A stretch of 64,000 nt of DNA from assembly GCF_001702265.1 (NCBI RefSeq), contig NZ_MAUE01000041.1, positions 1-64,000 on the forward strand, in the 5' to 3' direction. Both the position numbers and the translations under genes were made by a program. The stretch comes from Pseudomonas aylmerensis. GTDB lineage: Bacteria; Pseudomonadota; Gammaproteobacteria; Pseudomonadales; Pseudomonadaceae. A model generated the notes under the pieces. That model was not told the origin of the DNA. It searched no databases and was given only the letters and a program-made list of their open reading frames with translations. Positions 1 to 8,292 of this stretch are shown piece by piece (position 1 is the first letter of the stretch; each line of letters begins with the position of its first letter).

Positions 1-426
1 AGCAGCCTTGAGTCACACCCCATAATCCGCCGCCCCAAAGATCAAATGTGGGAGCCGTCGAGCCCAAGCGAGGCCGCGAAGGCGGCGGCATTGCCAATGA
101 ATTTAGTGCCTGACCCACCGCTTTCGCGGCCTCGCCGGGGCTCGACGGCTCCCACAGGGGATCGGCGGTGTTGGCCTCGATACGGGTCTACCGCAAGCAG
201 CCTTGAGTCACACCCCATAATCCGCCGCCCCAAAAACCAAATGTGGGAGCCGTCGAGCCCCAGCGAGGCCGCGAAGGCGGCGGCATTGCCAATGAATTTA
301 GTGCCTGACACACCGCTTTCGCGGCCTCGCCAGGGCTCGACGGCTCCCACAAGGGGGGGGGGGCTCTGTCTCACCCTGAGGAATTCAGTCATGTTGGCGT
401 TGCGCGTGGTTCGGATAGCCAATTGC
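1..426. repeat. Two direct copies of a long palindromic intergenic repeat
   Basis: No gene is supported here. The stretch holds two copies of a roughly 160-base unit with period 195 (one beginning at 1, the other at 196). Each copy contains an inverted repeat with 34-base arms: 47-80 with 123-156, and 242-275 with 318-351. The arms begin TGTGGGAGCCGTCGAGCC and pair almost perfectly, so each copy could extrude a long hairpin. The apparent reading frames across it on both strands (42-458 minus, 46-756 plus) come from the GC-rich palindrome and look spurious. This matches the REP/REPIN-like family of fluorescent pseudomonads. Related arms recur at 5448-5492 and 19148-19444. A G-run of 9 or more at 353-361 follows the second copy. 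Confidence 0.85.
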
Positions 427-1062
427 TCAGCGCCTGCTGAACGCCAGCCGCGCGGCAAACAACACGAAGATCACGCCGGTGGTGCGGTCCATCCACTGGA
501 TGACTTGCTCGCGGCGCAGAAAGCCGGACAGTTGCTGCGTGGCGCCGATCAGCACCAGCGACCACAGCAGCCCGAGCACCACGTGGATGCTCACCAGGCC
601 GAATGTCCAGGCGATCAGCGAATGCCCTTGCGGAATGAATTGCGGCAGGAAGGACACGTAGAAAATTCCCACCTTGGGGTTCAGCACATTCCCCAGCATG
701 CCCTTGATAAACCAGTTGCCGACGGGCTTCGCTTCGGGCGAAGCCGGCGCCAGTGAGCGACGTGGACGCAGCAGCATGTTCAAGCCCAGCCAGGCCAGAT
801 AGGCAGCGCCACAGTACTTGAGCAGGTTGAATGCCACCTCGGACACCGCAATCAACGCGCCCAGGCCGAAGGCCACCGCCGCGCCCCACAGCAGGCAACC
901 GGCGTTGATCCCCAGGGTGGCCTGCAGCGCCTGGCGTTTGCCTTCTACCGTGGCGGTCCGCAGCACCAGTGCGGTGTCGAGCCCGGGCGTGAGCGTCAGC
1001 AGGGTGGCGGCGAAGGTAAAGGCGATGAGGTTATCGGCAATGGACATGGCGAGGGGCTTCAT
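427..1062 (-). CDS. LysE/RhtB family amino acid exporter
   Basis: Predicted inner-membrane exporter of about 211 residues, the usual size for the LysE/RhtB family, which expels amino acids or their derivatives. The N-terminal segment carries the family signature around LTPGLDTALVLR, followed by a GINAGCLLWG-type stretch and about six hydrophobic segments. The substrate cannot be told from sequence. The start is uncertain: the ATG at 1062 and another five codons later (1047) are both possible, and neither has a strong ribosome binding site. The gene stands alone between the repeat pair at 1-426 and the repeat patch at 1130-1500. A second LysE-type gene lies at 15506-16126 but is not closely similar. 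Confidence 0.85.
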   Translation of the reverse strand: MKPLAMSIADNLIAFTFAATLLTLTPGLDTALVLRTATVEGKRQALQATLGINAGCLLWGAAVAFGLGALIAVSEVAFNLLKYCGAAYLAWLGLNMLLRPRRSLAPASPEAKPVGNWFIKGMLGNVLNPKVGIFYVSFLPQFIPQGHSLIAWTFGLVSIHVVLGLLWSLVLIGATQQLSGFLRREQVIQWMDRTTGVIFVLFAARLAFSRR

Positions 1063-1129
1063 GAGGGCGCGTGGGTGGACGTTACCTCAAGCAGGTCCAG
1101 GTCGCAAAGGCGTGGGTAGCTTATGGGGG

Positions 1130-1500
1130 ATAGAGTTGCTGGGGTGGGGGGCTTGTCGAATCGTCGCACTGCTCGAGTTGGGCTGCGCAGGGGCCGTAAT
1201 CAAGCAGAATGTGCAATGTCAGGCGAGGGTATTGGGGCTGCTGCGCAGCCCAACGCGGGCGGTGCGACGATTCGACAAGCCCGCTCGCCACAGGGGGCGC
1301 CTTTGCTACAGGAGGGTCCTTTACCACAGAGGGCGCCTTTGCCACAGGAAGGTCCTTTGCCACAGGGGGCGCCTCTGCCACAGGAAGGTCGTTTACCACA
1401 GAGGGCGCCTTGCCATAGGAAGAACCTTTGCCATAGGAGGGTCCTTTGCCCAGGGCTTCCTATGTCACAGGAATGTCCTATGCCACAGGAAGCCCGCCCA
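1130..1500. repeat. Inverted repeat followed by an 18-base minisatellite
   Basis: The gap between genes (1063-1511) holds two linked structures. First, an inverted repeat: 1152-1190 pairs with 1241-1279 over 39 bases with three mismatches, built around TTGGGCTGCGCAG. Second, directly after it, about eleven degenerate tandem copies of an 18-base unit resembling TTTGCCACAGGAGGGTCC run from about 1286 to 1496, alternating between GGCGCC and GGTCC endings. Because 18 is a multiple of three, frames stay open and give repetitive peptides (LPQEGPLPQRAP and similar), but there is no ribosome binding site or homology to support a gene. Related loci are 10811-11125 and 53549-53645. Confidence 0.85.
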
Positions 1501-1511
1501 CCCCATCGCAC

Positions 1512-3077
1512 TCAGCGGTTGAAGCGTTCAACCAAGGCGTATTGGGTGGACGCGGTATGGGTCAGTTCCTTGCTCAGGTCCGTGGATTGATGGGCTTGGA
1601 TCGAGGTCTGGTCGGCCAGTTCGGCGATGGTGGTGATGTTGCGGCTGATCTCCTCGGCGACCGCGCTTTGTTCCTCGGTCGCGGCGGCGATCTGGGTGGT
1701 CATGTCGGTGATATGCGACACCGCTTCGCTGATGCCCACCAGTGCCTGGTCCGCTTCCAGCACCCAGGCCACGCCTTCCTCGGCCTGGCGCTGGCCGTGT
1801 TGCATGCTTTGCACGGCATTGTTGGAAGATGCCTGCAACTGAGTGATCAACGCGTGGATCTGGGTGGTTGATTGCGTGGTGCGCTGGGCCAACTGGCGTA
1901 CTTCGTCGGCCACCACCGCGAAACCACGGCCCATGTCGCCGGCGCGCGCGGCCTCGATCGCGGCGTTGAGCGCGAGCAGGTTGGTTTGGTCGGCGATGCC
2001 CTTGATCACATCCACCACGCTGCCGATTTCGTCACTGTCCTTGGCCAACTGCGCCACGGTGACGCCCGTCTCGCCGACCACGGCAGACAGGCGCTCGATG
2101 GCTTCGCGGGTATCGCGTGCCACTTCGCGGCCACGCCCGGTCAGCACGTTGGCTTGCTGGGTGGCATCGGCGGTGCGTTGCACGTGGCTGGCGACTTCCT
2201 GGGTGGTCGCGGCCATCTGGTTGACGGCGGCCGAGACCTGCTCGGTTTCGACGCGTTGACGGTCCAGGCCGTTGGAGCTGGCCGTGGCCAATCGATCGGA
2301 TTGGCCGGCGAGGGCGCTGAGTTGTTCGGCGCTGTCCTGCAGGCGGGTCAGGCACGTCTTCAGGCGTGCAGTCTGGCTGAGAAACGCGGTTTCCAAACGG
2401 GCTTGAGGCCCGCGTGCGTCACTGTACATCTGCGCGATCAAGGCATCCGAGGTCGACGGCTCGACACCCGCCAGCAGGCGCAAAGTGCTGCCCTGGCGAA
2501 CGCGCGAGCACAGCACACCCACGGGCACTGCGACCGCCACGGCCACCGCGATAGCCAGCGGTGCACTGAGGAACAACCCGGCAACGCTGCCGGCAACGGC
2601 GGTCGCCACATAGGGCACGCAGCTCAAGGCCGCCGGCAGCCACGCATCCTGGCGCGGCACGCCTGGCTTGCCTTGGCTGATACGCCGGTACAGCGCCTCG
2701 GCGCGACGGATTTCATCGGCGCTGGGTTTGACCCGCACCGACTCGAAACCGACCACATTGGCACCTTCGAAGATGGGGGTGACATAGGCGTTGACCCAAT
2801 AATGGTCGCCATTTTTCGCACGGTTCTTGACGATGCCCATCCAGGGCAGGCCTTGCTTGAGCGCGCTCCACATGTGCGCGAACACGGCGGGGGGGACATC
2901 GGGGTGACGCACGATGTTTTGCGGCGCGCCGATCAGGTCGGCGCGGTTGAATCCGCTGATGGCGACAAAGGCATCGTTGCAGTAAGTGATCACACCCCGG
3001 ACATCGGTGGCGGAGATGAGTTTTTGCGAAGACGCGAGTGAAATCTCGCGTTGTGTAACAGGCTGGTTGTTGCGCAT
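1512..3077 (-). CDS. PAS-containing methyl-accepting chemotaxis protein (Aer-type)
   Basis: Cytoplasm-facing chemoreceptor that should signal to CheA/CheW. Residues 1-120 form a PAS domain (SATDVRGVITYCNDAF, then IVRHPDVPP and GDHYWVNAYV), the arrangement of the redox/FAD receptor Aer. A double hydrophobic hairpin follows at about 150-190. The rest is a coiled-coil signalling domain whose conserved tip, NLLALNAAIEAARAG...GFAVVADEVRQLA, is intact. There is no periplasmic ligand domain. The start has a good AGGGAG site about ten bases upstream. FAD binding is inferred from the family. Two other chemoreceptors in the window (26787-28280 and 57271-59265) have quite different sensors. Confidence 0.92.
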   Translation of the reverse strand: MRNNQPVTQREISLASSQKLISATDVRGVITYCNDAFVAISGFNRADLIGAPQNIVRHPDVPPAVFAHMWSALKQGLPWMGIVKNRAKNGDHYWVNAYVTPIFEGANVVGFESVRVKPSADEIRRAEALYRRISQGKPGVPRQDAWLPAALSCVPYVATAVAGSVAGLFLSAPLAIAVAVAVAVPVGVLCSRVRQGSTLRLLAGVEPSTSDALIAQMYSDARGPQARLETAFLSQTARLKTCLTRLQDSAEQLSALAGQSDRLATASSNGLDRQRVETEQVSAAVNQMAATTQEVASHVQRTADATQQANVLTGRGREVARDTREAIERLSAVVGETGVTVAQLAKDSDEIGSVVDVIKGIADQTNLLALNAAIEAARAGDMGRGFAVVADEVRQLAQRTTQSTTQIHALITQLQASSNNAVQSMQHGQRQAEEGVAWVLEADQALVGISEAVSHITDMTTQIAAATEEQSAVAEEISRNITTIAELADQTSIQAHQSTDLSKELTHTASTQYALVERFNR

Positions 3078-3240
3078 TCCGACTACTCCCTGGTTGCACT
3101 CAGTCCATCGGCGCCAACTGCCAAAAGGTTAATGCACATTCGACAATTCGCCAGCCACTGGTCAAAAGCCTGAAACTTCCCGGTGAAACACTTCATAATG
3201 GCGGCCATTTTTATATAGCCCGTTATTCTGGTGTGCCCGC

Positions 3241-5439
3241 ATGGAAATCAAGGTCAACTTTCTCGACAATCTCCGACTTGAAGCCAAGTTCGATGATTTC
3301 ACGGTCATTGCCGACCAGCCTATTCGCTACAAGGGCGATGGCTCGGCGCCGGGGCCTTTCGATTACTTCCTGGCGTCATCGGCGTTGTGCGCGGCGTACT
3401 TCGTGAAGTTGTATTGCCAGACGCGCAATATCCCCACCGACAATATTCGCCTGTCGCAGAACAACATCGTCGACCCGGAAAACCGCTATAACCAGATCTT
3501 CAAGATCCAGGTTGAATTACCCGCCGATATTTCCGACAAAGATCGCCAGGGCATCCTGCGTTCCATCGACCGTTGCACCGTGAAGAAAGTCGTGCAGGCC
3601 GGTCCCGAGTTTGTGATCGAAGAAGTCGACAACCTCGACGCCGACGCCCAGGCGTTGTTGATGCCTGGCGTGGGCACCGAAGCCGGCACCTATATCGCCG
3701 GCAAGGACCTGCCGCTGGAGCAGACCATCGCCAACATGTCGGCGATCCTCGCCGGCCTGGGGATGAAGATCGAGATCGCGTCGTGGCGCAATATCGTGCC
3801 CAACGTTTGGTCGCTGCATATCCGCGATGCGCATTCGCCGATGTGCTTCACCAATGGCAAGGGCGCGACCAAAGAGGGCGCACTGGCCTCGGCGCTGGGC
3901 GAATTCATCGAGCGGCTCAACTGCAACTTCTTCTACAACGACCAGTTCTGGGGCGAAGAGCTGGCCAACGCGCCATTCGTGCATTACCCGGACGAACGCT
4001 GGTTCCAGCCGGGTCGCAAGGATGAGCTGCCGAGCGAAATCCTCGATGCCTACTGCCTCAAGATCTACAACCGCGACGGCGAGTTGCGCGGCTCGCACCT
4101 GTACGACACCAACTCCGGCAATGAAGAACGCGGCATCGTTTCGCTGCCCTTCGTGCGCCAGTCGGACGGCGAAGTGGTGTACTTCCCCTCCAACCTGATC
4201 GAAAACCTCTACCTCAGCAACGGCATGAGCGCCGGCAACACCCTGGCCGAAGCCCAGGTGCAGTGCCTGTCGGAGATCTTCGAGCGCGCGGTGAAACGCG
4301 AAATCATCGAAGGCGAATTCGCCCTGCCGGATGTGCCGGCCGAGGTGCTGGCCAAATACCCGAGCATCCTCGCCGGTATCCAGGGCCTGGAAGCCCAGGG
4401 CTTCCCCGTACTGGTCAAGGACGCGTCCCTGGGCGGTGAATTTCCGGTGATGTGCGTGACCCTGATGAACCCGCGCACCGGCGGCGTATTCGCCTCGTTC
4501 GGCGCACACCCGAGCCTGGAAGTCGCGCTGGAGCGCAGCCTCACCGAGCTGCTCCAGGGCCGCAGTTTCGAAGGCTTGAACGATCTGCCCCAGCCGACTT
4601 TCGAAGGCCACGCAGTGACCGAGCCGAACAACTTCGTCGAACACTTCATCGATTCCAGCGGCGTGGTCTCGTGGCGCTTCTTCAGTGCCCAGTCGGACTA
4701 CGAATTCGTCGAGTGGGACTTCTCCGGCCAGGGGGAAAACTCCAACGCCGAAGAAGCCGCGACGCTGTTCGGCATTCTGGAAGGTATGGGCAAAGAGTCC
4801 TACATGGCGGTGTACGAACACCTCGGCGCCACGGCCTGCCGCATCCTGGTGCCGGACTACTCGGAAATCTACCCGGTGGATGACCTGATCTGGGACAACA
4901 CCAACAAGGCGCTGTTTTTCCGCGCCGATATCCTCAACTTGCACAGCCTCGACGACGAGGCGCTGCAGGCACTGGCCGAGCGCCTGGTGGAAAGCGAGCT
5001 GGACGACTACACCGACATCACCACCTTGATCGGCATCGAGTTCGACGACAACACCGCGTGGGGCCAACTGACCATTCTGGAGCTGAAGCTGCTGATCTAC
5101 CTCGCCCTCAAGCAGTACGAAGAGGCCAAGGAGTGCGTGGAGATGTTCCTGCAGTACAACGACAACACCGTCGAACGCGGGCTGTTCTACCAGGCAGTGA
5201 ACGCGGTGCTGGAGATGGAACTGGACGAAGACCTGGAGCTGGCGGATTACGAAGCCAACTTCCGCCGCATGTTTGGCAATGAGCGAATGGACGCGGTGAT
5301 CGGCTCGGTCGAGGGCAGCGTGCGCTTCTACGGGCTGACGCCCACCAGCATGAAGCTGGAAGGGCTGGACCGGCATCTGCGCCTGATCGACAGCTACAAG
5401 AAACTGCACAGCGCACGGGCCAATGTAACGTCAAGCTGA
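3241..5439 (+). CDS. OsmC-YcaO fusion protein
   Basis: A 732-residue protein with an N-terminal OsmC-like domain (about 1-135; FDYFLASSALCAAYFVKLYC contains the usual Cys), a YcaO ATP-dependent domain (about 165-560; GKGATKEGALASALGEFIER and NGMSAGNTLAEAQVQ are the nucleotide-binding stretches), and a C-terminal helical TPR-like tail (about 570-720). E. coli YcaO is about 586 residues and is implicated in RimO-dependent methylthiolation of ribosomal protein S12; the fused form is known in Pseudomonas. YcaO enzymes activate amide carbonyls with ATP, and OsmC domains reduce peroxides through cysteine chemistry. The joint role is not established. There is no precursor-peptide or thiopeptide gene nearby, which argues against a RiPP role. 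It is divergent from the Aer-type gene and transcribed alone. Confidence 0.9.
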   Translation: MEIKVNFLDNLRLEAKFDDFTVIADQPIRYKGDGSAPGPFDYFLASSALCAAYFVKLYCQTRNIPTDNIRLSQNNIVDPENRYNQIFKIQVELPADISDKDRQGILRSIDRCTVKKVVQAGPEFVIEEVDNLDADAQALLMPGVGTEAGTYIAGKDLPLEQTIANMSAILAGLGMKIEIASWRNIVPNVWSLHIRDAHSPMCFTNGKGATKEGALASALGEFIERLNCNFFYNDQFWGEELANAPFVHYPDERWFQPGRKDELPSEILDAYCLKIYNRDGELRGSHLYDTNSGNEERGIVSLPFVRQSDGEVVYFPSNLIENLYLSNGMSAGNTLAEAQVQCLSEIFERAVKREIIEGEFALPDVPAEVLAKYPSILAGIQGLEAQGFPVLVKDASLGGEFPVMCVTLMNPRTGGVFASFGAHPSLEVALERSLTELLQGRSFEGLNDLPQPTFEGHAVTEPNNFVEHFIDSSGVVSWRFFSAQSDYEFVEWDFSGQGENSNAEEAATLFGILEGMGKESYMAVYEHLGATACRILVPDYSEIYPVDDLIWDNTNKALFFRADILNLHSLDDEALQALAERLVESELDDYTDITTLIGIEFDDNTAWGQLTILELKLLIYLALKQYEEAKECVEMFLQYNDNTVERGLFYQAVNAVLEMELDEDLELADYEANFRRMFGNERMDAVIGSVEGSVRFYGLTPTSMKLEGLDRHLRLIDSYKKLHSARANVTSS

Positions 5440-5447
5440 TGGACTTA

Positions 5448-5492
5448 TGTGGGAGCTTGGTCGGCGATTGCATCGCCGGCCAAGCTCCCACA
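5448..5492. terminator. Bidirectional stem-loop between convergent genes (REP-like)
   Basis: A hairpin with arms TGTGGGAGCTTGG and CCAAGCTCCCACA (perfect over 13 pairs), extended inward by CGGCGAT/ATCGCCG around a three-base loop, lies just after the YcaO stop and before the stop of the transsulfuration operon on the other strand. The arm sequence is typical of Pseudomonas REP elements. Its position suggests it ends or protects both transcripts. There is no clear T-run, so simple intrinsic termination is not certain. Confidence 0.7.
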
Positions 5493-5509
5493 AAGGCCCG
5501 TTTCTTCGG

Positions 5510-6676
5510 TTAGATCTGCGCCAACGCCTGGGCCAGGTCGGCGCGCAAATCCTCCACATCCTCGACCCCCATTGACAACCGTACCAACCCATCGCCGATC
5601 CCCAACTGCGCGCGCGTGGCGGCGGGGATGCTGGCGTGGGTCATGATCGCCGGGTGCTCGATCAGGCTCTCAACGCCGCCGAGGCTTTCGGCCAGGGCGA
5701 AGATCTTGACGTTCTCCAGGAAGCGCGTGGCGCCCGCCAGGTCGCTGTTGAGGTCCACCGAGATCATCCCGCCAAACCCCCGCATCTGTTTGCGCGCCAG
5801 TTCATGCTGGGGGTGGGACGTGAGCCCCGGATAGTACACCCGCGCCACTTGCGGTTGCTGTTCCAGCCAGGTGGCGAGGTCGAGGGCGTTGCTGCAATGG
5901 CGTTCCATGCGCAGCGCCAGGGTTTTCACGCCGCGCAGGGTCAGGAAGGCGTCGAAGGGGCCGGCGATGGCGCCGACCGAGTTCTGCAGGAAGCCCAGGC
6001 GTTCGGCGAGCGCGGGGTTGTCGCCGACGATGGCAATGCCGCCGATCACGTCGGAGTGGCCATTGAGGTATTTGGTGGTGGAGTGCACCACCACATCAAA
6101 GCCCAGCTCCAGCGGGCGCTGGATCCAGGGGCTGGCGAAGGTGTTGTCGGCCACGCAGATGATGTCGCGGTCGCGGCAGATACGTGCGATGGCGCTGAGG
6201 TCGGTGAGGCTCAGCAGCGGGTTGCTCGGGGTTTCGACCCAGACCATGCGCGTGTCGTCCTGCAACGAGGCTTCGAAAGCCGACAGGTCACTCAGGTCGA
6301 CAAAGCTGAAGCGGTGCCCGGCGCTGCGTTGGCGCACTTTGTCGAATAAACGGAAGGTACCGCCGTACAAGTCATTGCCGGAGACGATATGAGCGCCGGC
6401 GTCGAGCAGTTCCAGCACGGTGGAAATCGCCGCCAGCCCGGACGCAAAGGCAAACGCCTGGCTGCCGCCTTCGAGGTCGGCGACGCAGCGTTCCAGGGCA
6501 AAGCGCGTGGGGTTGTGGGAGCGGCCATAGTCGAAGCCCTTGTGTACACCGGGGCTGTCTTGCAGGTAGGTGGAGTTGGCGTAGATCGGCGGCATCAGCG
6601 CGCCCGTGGTCGGGTCGGGTGATTGCCCGGCGTGGATCACGCGGGTGGCAAATGCACTTTTATCGGGCTGACTCAT
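5510..6676 (-). CDS. Cystathionine gamma-lyase / gamma-synthase family PLP enzyme
   Basis: Cys/Met metabolism PLP enzyme of 388 residues, the usual length. The PLP lysine is K202 in VVVHSTTKYLNGHSDVIGG. The phosphate-binding SGLAAI stretch near residue 80 and the ADNTFASP motif (about 176-183) are intact. It is the second gene of an operon with cystathionine beta-synthase, and its start overlaps that gene's stop by four bases (ATGA). This pairing, as in P. aeruginosa PA0399-PA0400, supports reverse transsulfuration: cystathionine is split to cysteine, 2-oxobutanoate and ammonia. Sequence alone cannot exclude the gamma-synthase activity of close relatives. Confidence 0.88.
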   Translation of the reverse strand: MSQPDKSAFATRVIHAGQSPDPTTGALMPPIYANSTYLQDSPGVHKGFDYGRSHNPTRFALERCVADLEGGSQAFAFASGLAAISTVLELLDAGAHIVSGNDLYGGTFRLFDKVRQRSAGHRFSFVDLSDLSAFEASLQDDTRMVWVETPSNPLLSLTDLSAIARICRDRDIICVADNTFASPWIQRPLELGFDVVVHSTTKYLNGHSDVIGGIAIVGDNPALAERLGFLQNSVGAIAGPFDAFLTLRGVKTLALRMERHCSNALDLATWLEQQPQVARVYYPGLTSHPQHELARKQMRGFGGMISVDLNSDLAGATRFLENVKIFALAESLGGVESLIEHPAIMTHASIPAATRAQLGIGDGLVRLSMGVEDVEDLRADLAQALAQI

Positions 6677-8049
6677 ACAAGGGATCTCCGCAGGTGGTTA
6701 AGCAGGTCGACGCGCGTGATCAGGCCGTGGAAGCCCGAGGCGTCGGCGATTATGGCGACCAGGCCGCGATCCAGTTCCGCCTGCAGTTCGGCGAGGCTGG
6801 CGCTGGGGGCCAGGGTCTGCAGGTGATCGGTCATGGCGCTGGCGACGACCATGGAAAAATCTGCCGCGTCGTGATGCAGGCCGAGCAGGATGTCGGACTC
6901 GTCGATAACGCCGACCAGCGTCTGGCCGTCGACCAGTACCGGCAGTTGCGAGACATCCGCCAGGCGCATGCGCTGGAAGGCGGTGAGCAGGGTGTCGTCG
7001 GGGCTCACGCTGATCACGCGGCCATCTTCGAAGCGCCGCGCGATCAGGTCGCGCAGGTCGCCGTAGTGTTTGTATTGCAACAAGCCGGCGTCGTTCATCC
7101 ACTGGTCGTTGTAGACCTTCGACAGGTAGCGCGTGCCGGTGTCGCACACAAAGGTCACCACGCGCTTGGGTTCGATCTGTTCGCGGCAATAGCGCAGGGC
7201 GGCGGCGAGCAGGGTGCCGGTGGAGGAACCGCCGAGAATACCCTCGGCCTTGAGCAGTTGGCGCGCGTGGTCGAAGCTTTCTTCATCGCTGATGGAGAAG
7301 GCGTGGCGCACGCTGGAGAGGTCGGCAATCGAGGGGATGAAGTCTTCGCCGATGCCTTCCACGGCCCAGGAACCGGGAGTTTCCAGCTGGCCGCTGCGGC
7401 TGTATTCGGCCATCACCGAGCCCACCGGGTCGGCCAGGACCATTTCCAGTTCCGGTTGGACGCGCTTGAAGAAGCGGGTCAGGCCGGTGAGGGTGCCGGC
7501 CGAGCCGACGCCCACCACGATTGCGTCGACATCATGCTGGGTCTGCGCCCAGATTTCCGGCGCGGTGCTGGTTTCGTGGGCCAGGGGGTTGGCCGGGTTG
7601 TTGAACTGGTCGGCAAAGAATGAACCGGGAATATCCTTGGCCAGGCGCGCGGCCACGTCCTGGTAGTACTCGGGGTGGCCCTTGCCCACGTCGGAGCGGG
7701 TGATATGCACTTCGGCGCCCATGGCCTTGAGGTGCAGCACCTTTTCCGTGGACATCTTGTCGGGCACCACCAGCACCACCCGATAGCCCTTCGCCCGGCC
7801 GACCAACGCCAGGCCCAGGCCAGTGTTGCCGGCGGTGGCTTCGATAATGGTGCCACCTTCGCGCAGGCGGCCGTCGCGTTCGGCGGCGTCGATCATGGCC
7901 AGGCCGATGCGGTCCTTGATGGAGCCACCGGGGTTCTGTGATTCAAGTTTGAGAAAGAGTGTGCAGGGGCCGGTATCGAAACGGCTGACCCGAACCAGCG
8001 GCGTATTGCCGATCAGCTCGAGGACGGCGGGGCGGGAAAGCGTGGGCAT
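6673..8049 (-). CDS. Cystathionine beta-synthase
   Basis: PLP enzyme that condenses homocysteine with serine (or a related acceptor) to cystathionine, the first step of reverse transsulfuration. The cysteine-synthase fold begins at MPTLSRPAVLELIGNTPLVR. The PLP lysine is K45 in NPGGSIKDR, and TAGNTG follows. A C-terminal CBS-domain pair (about residues 335-458) is present, as in the regulated forms. I chose the ATG at 8049, which has an AGGTGA site five bases upstream and gives 458 residues. An upstream in-frame start at 8166 would add 39 unconserved, cysteine-rich residues. It overlaps the downstream gene by ATGA, so the two are translationally coupled. Confidence 0.92.
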   Translation of the reverse strand: MPTLSRPAVLELIGNTPLVRVSRFDTGPCTLFLKLESQNPGGSIKDRIGLAMIDAAERDGRLREGGTIIEATAGNTGLGLALVGRAKGYRVVLVVPDKMSTEKVLHLKAMGAEVHITRSDVGKGHPEYYQDVAARLAKDIPGSFFADQFNNPANPLAHETSTAPEIWAQTQHDVDAIVVGVGSAGTLTGLTRFFKRVQPELEMVLADPVGSVMAEYSRSGQLETPGSWAVEGIGEDFIPSIADLSSVRHAFSISDEESFDHARQLLKAEGILGGSSTGTLLAAALRYCREQIEPKRVVTFVCDTGTRYLSKVYNDQWMNDAGLLQYKHYGDLRDLIARRFEDGRVISVSPDDTLLTAFQRMRLADVSQLPVLVDGQTLVGVIDESDILLGLHHDAADFSMVVASAMTDHLQTLAPSASLAELQAELDRGLVAIIADASGFHGLITRVDLLNHLRRSLV

Positions 8050-8260
8050 GTCTTCACCTGATTGCGAATGGGATGGACAGCAAAATGCACGGCATGGCTT
8101 GGAACATAGGCCGGTATCGGGCGGGTCGCAACCGCGCGGTCCGCTGAATGTCTTTTTTTGGCGCATGGGCGATGGGTGGGTGCGCTATCAGCGGGCAGGG
8201 TTTGAGTGCATGCCCGCGCATTCATTGGGTTTCGAGGTTGGCCTGGGGTTTGCTTCCACT

Positions 8261-8276
8261 TATCCAAACTTGGATA
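8261..8276. promoter_or_regulatory. Perfect palindrome, candidate operator of the allophanate hydrolase operon
   Basis: TATCCAA-AC-TTGGATA is a perfect seven-base inverted repeat ending 16 bases before the likely start codon at 8293. The operon encodes a GntR/FCD regulator, a family that binds short palindromes of this kind, so autoregulation at this site is a reasonable inference. No binding data are available. Confidence 0.5.
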
Positions 8277-8292
8277 CAAGATGGAGTTTCCC

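Noticed and set aside
46..756. 236-residue plus-strand frame through the repeat pair
   Set aside because: Made of the palindromic repeat and the complement of the LysE gene; no sign of a real product.
1286..1496. Tandem array looked at first like a CRISPR array
   Set aside because: Units are 18 bases, degenerate, in direct contact with no spacers, and no cas genes are present. It is a minisatellite.
1123..1590. 155-residue frame with LPQEGPLPQ repeats
   Set aside because: The frame stays open only because the unit length is a multiple of three; there is no ribosome binding site, and it overlaps the end of the chemoreceptor gene on the other strand.
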